From Blattamonas nauphoetae (Eukaryota; Preaxostyla; Oxymonadida), in NCBI GenBank assembly GCA_033064195.1, contig JARBJD010000680.1, positions 1 through 24,325 on the forward strand: a stretch of 24,325 bases of DNA, written 5' to 3'. Below the pieces are notes generated by a model, which did no database searches, had not been told where the DNA came from, and saw only the letters and a list, made by a program, of their open reading frames with translations. The position numbers were made by a program, and so were the translations under genes. Shown here one piece after another: positions 17,901-24,325 of the stretch (positions within the stretch are counted from its first letter, which is position 1; each line of letters begins with the position of its first letter).

Positions 17901-19318
17901 TTATATCCAGTGAGTTTCTCAGGATCTGAAATAAACATTACATGAACAAGAGTTGCAGTGAGAGGAACCATGAGAATTGGAACAACTAGTGCATCATCGT
18001 TTTCGTTGACATACGATTGACTGAGGAAGTATCGTTTCTTGTCTTCATCATATTCATAAATATGAACTGTGATATTTAGGATCTTCATTGTTTCTTCCAT
18101 ATCTGATGCAATGTCAAATCCAGGATATTGTTGAAGATGTGGTGTCAATTGATGGGATGTGAGATGGGTTAGATTCTTGCAGACTGCAAACAGACGGTGT
18201 GCTTCAGCATTTCTGGTTTTCGGCGGAATTTTATTCCCAGGTGTGTCTGGAAGTGTTTTGTGAGAAACAGCTTGAAAGAAACAGATGTTGTAAGGTGAAT
18301 CAACGTATTTTATGTTGTGTTTTTTTATGTGTTCTGTAAGAATGGCGTTCGCTTTTCCAGCAACTGGGAATCTGTAAACAGCAACCAGAATTGAATGAAA
18401 AGCAATGAACATTGTCTTTGTGTCCATCAGTGTTCTCTCTTGTGATTCTTTGATAAGATTGATTGCATATTTGGAATATTCATTGATGTCTTCTGCACTC
18501 CTTATCACTGTTGGAAAACTCTTGGATGTGTTCTCCAATTCTGGTCTGAAATCCTTGTATGTTGTCTCATCTTTGTCTTTCCTTTCAACGATCTTTCCAA
18601 AATCGATGCTAACCTTAAATGGATGATCCTTCTCTTTGTCGTACACTGCTTTGATGAAGGTTGTGATTTCTTCAATATTCTTCAGGTGATTGAGGAAGTA
18701 CAGTTGATAAGGTTTTCCATTGTCTTCAACCTTCTCGACCTCATTCTTCTTGAACTTCTTTCGTGCATTGGTCAAACATTCATTGAAGGCTAGTTTGTCT
18801 CTTGGTTCAGCGAGCAAGATACACTCGTTAAATCCATCAAATTCCTTCACTATTCTTGATTCCATTTGTTCATTTTTCTTCTGAATGATCAACAGATTCT
18901 TCATCCAGTGATCCATCAGCTTCTCTTCGATTGATTTCAGTTTCCTTGTGATCTTGAACACTTGCTTTTTCAAATCATCTTTGTTAACTCTTGGATTTGC
19001 TTTCATCTTTTGGATTTCTGCTTTCATTTCTTCATCAATCCTATAGTGTTGATGCTGATCTTCTGACGTCATCAGTTGTTGGTTTTCTAATTTGCTCAGA
19101 AATGTTGAAAGAGTCTCGCCAGGAGGTGACTGAAGATATCCGACGTCTGGATTCTTAAGCATAGACATGAGATATGAGTTCTGATGTGCGTAGTTTCTAC
19201 TGTTTGGATCATATTGACGATCTTGACCATATTTGTCCTTGAATTCAAAGGTGGTATTGGGAAATAGTTGTTTGAGTTTTGTGATGGCAGATACTTCAGA
19301 GTTCAAAGGAGTTTGCAT
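14936..19318 (-). pseudogene. Protein-primed family B DNA polymerase (interrupted about twice)
   Basis: This gene would copy the element from its ends by protein priming. From the ATG at 19318: a charged helical N-terminus (1-300); an OTU-like cysteine-protease-type region (about 335-460, NICFFQAV around C347, and VHVMF around H459); a C2HC zinc-binding stretch (C475, C478, H497, C501); 3'-5' exonuclease motifs YDFETMED (552-559), NSSRFDINLIF (643-653) and YNIRDVE (780-786); and an HNH/endonuclease-VII-like insertion (CYIC at 888-891, LDRIDNSKGH 903-912, CDYCN 921-925). The polymerase motif DFNSLYPS (1013-1020) follows. Further on come the NLNGSYGYDG and GDTDSAYW motifs and a C-terminal LAPKCYSL segment. 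The frame is broken about twice, so the gene is a fossil. Its leader CTGTTTAAA differs from the virion-gene signal. Confidence 0.92.
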
Positions 19319-19471
19319 TTTAAACAGATTAAAAAAACAGAAAAGAAAAAAAGTTTAGCGTTTATTCTGTGTTGTTGGGAAATTACAAGAACTGCATCAA
19401 TACGCATGAGTTATGTAATATGACAGCTTTGAACAAAGAACTAATGACAGATGCTAATTTTGAATAACTAT

Positions 19472-19573
19472 TGACTGTCCAAAAGTGGCCCAGGTGGCCT
19501 AGGTGGATCGCAAAATTAAATTGGTTTTTATTGTTGGGAGGTCCACAGGTCCACAAGTCCACAAGTCCACAGG
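19472..19573 (+). repeat. GTCCAC module, copy 2
   Basis: Same order as copy 1: paired CCCAGGTGG/CCTAGGTGG 9-mers, ATCGCAAAATTAAATTGG, a T-rich core, and four GTCCACA-type units. Confidence 0.85.
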
Positions 19574-19753
19574 AGCTCAGAATTGCTCTCAAATTGATGA
19601 TTCTATACAGCAGTTCTCTTCTGTTTTATTAATGACCTAAGTCAAATGGAGAAAATTGTAGCATCAAAATAGAAAGTCCACAATACATATACTTGATGTG
19701 CTACGACAGCAATGAGCAAAGAACTAATGACAGATGCTAATTTTGAATAACTA

Positions 19754-19854
19754 TTGACTGTCAAAAGTGGCCCAGGTGGCCTAGGTGGATCGCAAAATTA
19801 AATTGGTTTTATTTTTGGGAGGTCCACAGGTCCACAAGTCCACAAGTCCACAGG
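19754..19854 (+). repeat. GTCCAC module, copy 3
   Basis: This copy lies in the second unit of the 283-base direct repeat and is nearly identical to copy 2. Confidence 0.85.
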
Positions 19855-20044
19855 AGCTCAGAATTGCTCTCAAATTGATGATTCTATACAGCAGTTCTCT
19901 TCTGTTTTATTAATGACCTAAGTCAAATGGAGAAAATTGTAGCATCAAAATAGAAAGTCCACAATACACATACTTGATGTAATATGACAGCTTTGAGCAT
20001 AAAAGAAAACCCACAACGAACAGTTTATTTATTTCTAACAAGAT

Positions 20045-20137
20045 TGTGGACTTGTGGACCTGTGGACCTGTGGACCTCCCAAAAATAAAACCAATTTAAT
20101 TTCGCGATCCACCTGGGCCACCTGGGTCCAGTCAATC
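20045..20137 (-). repeat. GTCCAC module, copy 4 (reversed)
   Basis: The reverse complement of the module, with tandem GTGGACCTGT units, then CCCAAAAATAAAACC, then TTCGCGATCCACCTGGGCC. Confidence 0.85.
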
Positions 20138-20270
20138 GTCATTGGAATATAGCAATGAAATCCAACACTAATTAAAAGATCACAAAAGAAAAGAATAATG
20201 TAATATAACAGCAATGAGCTAAACGAAGAGGAAACTCATAAATAACATATTTTAATTGTTTCTAACTAGA

Positions 20271-20364
20271 TTGTGGACTTGTGGACCTGTGGACCTGTGG
20301 ACCTCCCAAAAATAAAAACCAATTTAATTTCGCGATCCACCTAGGCCACCTGGTCCAGTCAATC
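20271..20364 (-). repeat. GTCCAC module, copy 5 (reversed)
   Basis: A close direct copy of copy 4, about 226 bases further on, with similar flanking sequence (a TTTCTAACAAGATT-like left side and CAATGAAATCCAACACT on the right). Confidence 0.85.
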
Positions 20365-20495
20365 GCCATTAGAATACACCAATGAAATCCAACACTTATT
20401 CAACAACCACAACATCCACCATCGTCAATGTCATAAGCCTTTTTGTCTCTCAGTTATTCTTGTTCATGCAGTGTGTGCAAAAATAAATGGTCAAC

Positions 20496-21101
20496 CTATT
20501 CCTCAACTTTAGAGCTGTTTGTTTTGCCTCTTAGGTGTGGTTTTCTCTTTGCTTTAAACCATTCATCAAGTCTCACTTTGTAAACTTTCTCTTCTCCAAT
20601 AACCCGATAGTGAAAAGGAACCATTACTTTCTGGTACTCACCAACGAGTTCACAATTGTATTTTCTCAATTCGTTTTCCACAAATGATTGAGTGTAGTGT
20701 TTGCGCTTCTTCTCATGTGTTCTTACTCCTTTCATCCAGTCTGATGGTTTAATCCTCCATTCAACTCCTTCATGAAGATACCTCACCACAGACTCTGATC
20801 TTTTGTATTCATCAACAAGTTCACAATTCTCACTGTGCAAGGACTCAATGAATTTCTCTTTCGTGCAACAATCATCAAATCTGTGATACAGAGTAGGATT
20901 TAGATGCGGTCGTGCTCCTTTCACGAATGATGTGATGTATACTTGATAAACGTCATCAGGTTTATCTTCAGTTGCATATTCAAAAGTTCCCTGTGTCAGA
21001 TATGATGTTCCACGACGATTCAGAACAGGTTCAGTGATCAGAATAAAGTGTTCATTATTTAAGATGTCAATTAGTTTGCTTGGTGTTAAGAGGTTTGTCA
21101 T
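20496..21101 (-). CDS. 201-residue protein made of three degenerate repeats
   Basis: An intact frame from ATG. Three segments (about 8-67, 81-127 and 138-190) share one plan: a hydrophobic helix start (FIESL, FVENEL), then a C-E-L-V-x-E-Y-like strand, a variable turn, a Y-containing strand, and an ending of the form D/E-W-x-K-G-x-R followed by P-H-L or T-H (SFVKGARPHL, DWMKGVRTHE, EWFKAKRKPHL). The C-terminus is basic. Repeated small domains of this kind are common in DNA-binding proteins of large DNA viruses and phages, but I cannot name the family. It is the rightmost gene, next to the terminal repeat, and may be cargo or a regulator. The upstream sequence has the T-rich core and TTAATTAGTATAAA. 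Confidence 0.7.
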   Translation of the reverse strand: MTNLLTPSKLIDILNNEHFILITEPVLNRRGTSYLTQGTFEYATEDKPDDVYQVYITSFVKGARPHLNPTLYHRFDDCCTKEKFIESLHSENCELVDEYKRSESVVRYLHEGVEWRIKPSDWMKGVRTHEKKRKHYTQSFVENELRKYNCELVGEYQKVMVPFHYRVIGEEKVYKVRLDEWFKAKRKPHLRGKTNSSKVEE

Positions 21102-21120
21102 TTTATACTAATTAAAAAAT

Positions 21121-21135
21121 TGAAAAATAAAAAAA
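21121..21135 (-). promoter_or_regulatory. T-rich signal upstream of the 201-residue gene
   Basis: The minus strand reads TTTTTTTATTTTTCA, 20 bases from the ATG and so further away than in the virion genes, with TTAATTAGTATAAA in between. Confidence 0.45.
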
Positions 21136-21883
21136 GTTTAACGTTATTTCTTGAAGGTTATGAATTAAACAAAACAAAAATAACCGAAGAGAAGAGCCTT
21201 CCCACGTTCGTACGAGCTTCCTATAGACACCCCGATACTCCTTTGGGGATCGTTCTATCGCGATCCTTCTAAATGACTGCTGCTGGCGAAGTCCTTGAAG
21301 GGTTAAGTCTTGGGTGGGCATGATTTACGGGCACATCTAAGTGCTGCCAACATGAACCCCGGGGACAATCTTTCGATCATCCGTCTCCAATCCAACCTCC
21401 AAATCGTTCTGCGCATCAGTCACCAGGGCACCATTTTGCCTGAGTATCTTGGAACATTACGTCGAGGGCTCAATACTTGAACTTGGCCAGTACCAACCTC
21501 TTCATATACAAATTAAAAATCAGAAAGTTAAAAAGTTTAACGTTTATTTTGGATCACCCATATCTCAGGAACTACTGCTCAGATCACTCTGAAAACATCA
21601 GAAATGAACTCAGCAGATCGGGATTGACCTTGGAAGAGGTTTGTGTGGTCGAAGCTCAAGATTGAATTTTTCAAACTTTGGATCTCCTCTTCATATACAA
21701 ATTAAAAATCGAAAAAATAAATCAGCGTTAATTTTGAGATCACCCATAACTCCCGAAATACTTCTCAGATCACACGAAACACGTCGTATATAAACTCGTC
21801 AGACCGATATTAACGTTGTCAGAACAATTTTGGATGGTCTCAAAATTAAGGTTAATTTTAAAAATCAATTTTTATTTCCTTTA

Positions 21884-22464
21884 TAGTGGTGTCACCAATA
21901 CGTTCGATGTCAACAATTCGTGCTTTTTCTGGAATTATCACTTTTGGTCAAACTAAGAAAAATAAAATTTTAGAATTTTCTTCCCACTGGATCCTGAGAA
22001 AACCTCAAAACACGTTATACAGCGAAACGCCACACATTTTCCAAACTTTCGACGATCATTTTCCATATCCAGACATCCGTTTGAGACCGAAGAAAAGCAT
22101 TATTTTCGTAAACATATCGATAAAAGACACTCAAAAATAAAAATTTTTCCCATGATATTTTTCTGGGCGAAAACAGCCTTGTTTCATATCGTCCCAGATA
22201 CCCATGATTTTTTCCAATTTTTTCAAAATGTTCATTTCACCAAACAAACGTTTCAGTGGAAAATTTCATCAAAATCGGTTCACAGGTTGTGAAGTTAAGA
22301 CGAGAACACATGAAAAAAGTGGTTAAAATGAGCTATTGTGAGGTTTTCTCGGGATCCAGTGGGAAGAAAATTCTAATCTTTTATTTTTTTCTTAGTTTGA
22401 CCAAAAGTGATCATTCCAGAAAAAGCACGAATTGTTGACATGGAACGTATTGGTGACGCCACTA
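21884..22464. mobile_element. 581-bp MITE nested in the right terminal repeat
   Basis: A non-autonomous DNA transposon with imperfect inverted ends of about 125-130 bases, starting TAGTGGTGTCACCAATACGT on the left and TAGTGGCGTCACCAATACGT on the right (reverse complement). It is flanked by TTA on both sides (21881-21883 and 22465-22467). Removing it with one TTA restores the alignment with the left terminal repeat around TATAGTGATGAAA. A 3-bp TTA target duplication suggests a PIF/Harbinger-type transposase acting in trans. It encodes no transposase. Confidence 0.88.
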
Positions 22465-22577
22465 TTATAGTGATGAAAAGTGAAAAATCATTTTTGACCA
22501 AAACAATCCATGGATGCCGTAGATGCATGGGGAGGTAGTGCACGTCATTCTGGTGCATTCTGAGCGTTCCCCTGCGC

Positions 22578-22697
22578 CGTGGACTTTGTGGACTTGTGGA
22601 CCTTCGCGAAGCTTAGGCTCTTTAGAGCCGATGTGGACCTCAAAATAAAAACCAATTTGATTTCGCGATCCACCTGGGCCACCTGGTCCAGTCAATT
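22578..22697 (-). repeat. GTCCAC module, copy 6 (right terminal repeat), with extra hairpins
   Basis: The counterpart of copy 1. The run of GTGGACTTGTGG units is interrupted by about 30 bases that hold two perfect short palindromes: CTTCGCGAAG (22602-22611) and GGCTCTTTAGAGCC (22616-22629). Copy 1 has no equivalent. Confidence 0.8.
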
Positions 22698-22914
22698 GGA
22701 TTGATGTACAACATCGACATGATCGTGCCGATTGATTTGACCCTGAATCGTCTGCAATCCATTTTGGAGCTCATTTTATCAAAATAAAGTAAGAATCAGG
22801 TCCAAAATTCATCAAAATCGAAGTGTCAGGAAATGTATGTTTTGAGGTCAAAAGTGATTTATTCCGTGTTATTGGCGATCTAGATAGGTATCGATTTCCG
22901 TCTTCTATACTACT

Positions 22915-23325
22915 CTCAAATGCGATCTAACATCCTGAACTGAATTGTACTTCCCGAACAAAGGATAGCATGAACTCTCTGCTTGAGAGTGAGTCTTTCA
23001 GGCATAGAACACAGAAAACAACTTTTCTACAGTTTATCTCTGACATGACGCGGTGGTGTAAAGCATTCTGGAAAATAAATTATAGAGATGATATCATGAA
23101 GAATTGAAGAGAGAAATTTGTGTCTGTGATATCATTCCCCGATTGACATTTCATCCTGGACACCCTGTAGGTGTCAGAAACTTTTGTCCCATCGTTCATC
23201 TCACTTAGACCAACCAGAACATTTCTCGGCATCAAGCAATTAGCTAAAACGTATATTAACACAAAACACCGAAACGGAAGATATGTCTGTCGAAATATCT
23301 AATGTCAGCGACAATGGTGGAAGAG
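22915..23325. other. Noncoding right-flank sequence
   Basis: This is host DNA directly outside the Maverick. I see no convincing gene, and it shows no resemblance to the left flank (1-837). It starts CTCAAATGCG, which does not repeat the left flanking bases. Confidence 0.4.
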
Positions 23326-24092
23326 TAGTGTCAATAAAGCACGCCATGTCAATAATTCACGATCTGTTAAGGATAAATCACAATTGGTCTAACTAAGAAA
23401 AAATAAAATTTTAGATTTATTTGACGACAAAATCTGAAAGTGCCTCATAACGCCCTATAGGAAAACACACACAGTTTTTGAAACTTTTTGGGGTCATTTC
23501 TCCACGACCAGACATCTGTTTTGGACCGAAGAAAAGCGTTTTTATCGTATATAAATCGATCAAAGACTCTCAAAAAATATAAAAAGCCCATGAAATTTTG
23601 CTTGGCAAAGAGTTTTTCACATCTTCCTGATACCCTTTATTTTTTAAAATTTTGTTCGAGAAAAGAATTTTTGAAAATATACTGACAAAAAATGTTGGGT
23701 ATTTGGTAAGTTGCGAAAAACGTTATTATTCTCGACAAAAATGGTATGGGAAAATAAATGGAATTTTTGGTGAGTCGTTTTTGATATATTCACGATAAAA
23801 ATGCTTTTATTTATTTTAAAACGGATATCTGGTTGTGGAGATACGAGCTGAAAATGTTTGAAACAATGCTAGTATTCCTGCTGTATCCAGTAATTTGAGG
23901 TTTTATCCGATTCGCCCTGATAGCAATTTCTAAAAGTTTGTTTTTCTTCGTTTGACCAAAATGGTTTGATTCAGCCCCAGGTTCCGGGTTGTTGACACTG
24001 ACCGGGTTAATGACAAACCTATTAGTTGGTCCATTATTGTCCCACCCGAAAGATCGTGAATTATTGATTTTCGTGCTTTATTGACGTCATTA
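23326..24092. mobile_element. Second MITE of the same family, about 767 bp
   Basis: The ends are inverted: TAGTGTCAATAAAGCACG on the left, and TAATGACGTCAATAAAGCACG on the right as reverse complement. They are followed by a shared TCAATAATTCACGATCT. The interior is recognisably related to the MITE at 21884-22464, sharing CCAGACATC, GACCGAAGAAAAGC, ATCGAT and CCCATGA in the same order. It is more diverged and longer. TTA follows the right end (24093-24095), but no clear TTA precedes the left end. It has no coding capacity. Confidence 0.75.
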
Positions 24093-24323
24093 TTAGTTGC
24101 AGGAGATGCAAGTGGACCTAACTTGGAAGACAGGAATTGAATCGGCCATTTGTCGAAGGTTTTCAATCACAATGTTTTGCTCGTTCTCAGTCCGAGAAAG
24201 GAGTTGGTGTTTGAGGTTGTCTCCCTTGGAATCGAATAAAGTGAAAACGGAAGAGGTATTGTCTGTGATAGTCTGTGGAGATGTGATGGAATCTAGAAAA
24301 TATTGTGTAGAGAGAATAGCTCG
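24093..24323 (-). CDS. Apparent host exon at the window edge (partial)
   Basis: On the minus strand one frame stays open for 76 codons from the window edge and reads like protein (FTLFDSKGDNLKHQLLSRTE, then ENEQNIVIENLRQMADSI). It ends at a TAA whose bases are the TTA bordering the MITE. The 5' part lies outside the window. A GT donor (CCAA/GTTAGG) about 40 bases before the stop offers an alternative exon end. No family is recognised. Length alone makes a chance frame possible, so confidence is moderate. Confidence 0.4.
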   Translation of the reverse strand, partial: RAILSTQYFLDSITSPQTITDNTSSVFTLFDSKGDNLKHQLLSRTENEQNIVIENLRQMADSIPVFQVRSTCISCN

Positions 24324-24325
24324 TG

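Larger units (their letters stand above)
19414..19980 (+). repeat. 283-base tandem direct repeat, two units
   Basis: Unit 1 (about 19414-19696) and unit 2 (about 19697-19980) are almost identical. Both run through ACAAAGAACTAATGACAG-like sequence, a GTCCAC module, GGAGCTCAGAATTGCTCTC and TAGCATCAAAATAGAAAGTC. A short start of a third unit (AATATGACAGCTTTGAGC) follows. The period of 283 bases is measured from matching words at 19435 and 19718. Confidence 0.85.
19319..20495. repeat. Repeat-rich noncoding block between the polymerase and the 201-residue gene
   Basis: These 1.2 kb have no convincing gene. They hold a 283-base direct repeat (19414-19980), a second direct repeat of about 226 bases (20045-20364), and four copies of the GTCCAC module: two plus-oriented, then two minus-oriented, giving an overall inverted layout. 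The polymerase leader (TTTTTTTAATCTGTTTAAA, minus strand) occupies its left edge. Confidence 0.8.
4099..22914 (-). mobile_element. Maverick/Polinton, nearly complete but broken
   Basis: An 18.8-kb virus-like DNA element with long terminal inverted repeats starting AGTAGTATAGA, the 5'-AG end typical of Polintons. It carries a protein-primed family B DNA polymerase, an RVE integrase, an A32/FtsK-like packaging ATPase and two capsid-like proteins. The size fits the 15-20 kb usual for the group once the 581-bp transposon nested in its right repeat is subtracted. All genes but the ATPase read on the minus strand. About four interruptions are spread over the polymerase, the integrase and one capsid-like gene, so it is treated as a fossil. 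The two ends differ by several percent, which suggests moderate age. No clear 6-bp target duplication is seen: the flanking bases are CGCCAC on the left and CTCAAA on the right. Confidence 0.93.
21176..22914 (-). repeat. Right terminal inverted repeat of the Maverick, split by a transposon
   Basis: The reverse complement of 4099-5246. Without the nested 581-bp element (21884-22464) and its 3-bp duplication it is about 1.15 kb. By eye it differs from the left repeat by several percent, including small indels. It carries GTCCAC module copy 6 and the mirrored direct repeat. The outer terminus reads CTATACTACT at 22905-22914. Confidence 0.92.

Noticed and set aside
19414-20364. Regularly spaced GTCCAC repeats considered as a CRISPR array.
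   Set aside because: The 9-mers are directly tandem without unique spacers, the larger units are 226-283 bases, and the context is a eukaryotic virus-like element.
808-22922. ATTTGAGA occurs left of the palindrome (near 810) and, reversed, just right of the Maverick.
   Set aside because: A target duplication must be a direct repeat touching both ends. This one is inverted and lies about 25 bases from the palindrome, so it is most likely chance.
23080-23262. 60-codon minus-strand frame in the right flank.
   Set aside because: It is short, has no splice context, no recognisable motif and no supporting neighbour; too weak to call.
23930-24166. 78-codon minus-strand frame across the MITE edge.
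   Set aside because: It runs from the flanking exon into the MITE's inverted end in a different phase from the longer open frame at 24093-24323; a chance frame.
1-24325. tRNA or rRNA genes.
   Set aside because: I saw no cloverleaf-compatible A/B-box pairs or rRNA-like conserved stretches on either strand.

Overview
The window is eukaryotic, and most likely nematode. It is AT-rich, it has TTTCAG-type splice-acceptor contexts next to start codons, it contains small terminal-inverted-repeat elements, and most of it is one Maverick/Polinton, a virus-like DNA element found in many animal genomes. The species cannot be named from the sequence alone.

Layout. Positions 1-837 are left-flanking DNA: the tail of a small repeat element, then a protein-coding-looking stretch that is interrupted once (about 165-551). 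Positions 838-4098 form a 3.26-kb near-perfect inverted duplication. Its arms are about 1.58-1.59 kb around a 90-bp spacer, and each arm carries a copy of the same unrecognised gene. Positions 4099-22914 are a Maverick/Polinton bounded by terminal inverted repeats of about 1.15 kb that begin AGTAGTATAGA. The right repeat was later hit by a 581-bp non-autonomous DNA transposon (21884-22464) with a TTA target duplication. Positions 22915-24325 are right-flanking DNA with a second member of that transposon family (23326-24092) and, at the window edge, an apparent host exon on the minus strand.

Inside the Maverick, the leftmost block (5288-11679, all minus strand) looks like the virion module: a 136-residue unknown, two diverged major-capsid-like paralogues, two small hydrophobic proteins that share an MAPG start, and three further unknowns. 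A packaging-type ATPase (11741-12586) is the only plus-strand gene. After it come a small coiled-coil protein, an RVE-type integrase, a 316-residue unknown, a very large protein-primed family B DNA polymerase with OTU-like and HNH-like insertions, a repeat-rich noncoding block, and a 201-residue protein built from three degenerate repeats. Taken together this is a self-replicating (polymerase), self-integrating (integrase) and apparently particle-forming (capsid and ATPase) element. I did not recognise the adenovirus-type protease or a fusogen that many relatives carry. The element is nearly complete, but about four interruptions in three core genes mark it as a fossil. Its two ends differ from each other by several percent, so it is not a very recent arrival.

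Two features stand out as possibly undescribed. One is a compact T-rich signal (about TTTTTTATTTTT followed by G/A-TA) placed just before the start codon of most virion genes. The other is a six-copy noncoding module of GTCCACAAG-type 9-mers that embeds a similar T-rich core and occurs in both orientations near each end and between the two rightmost genes.
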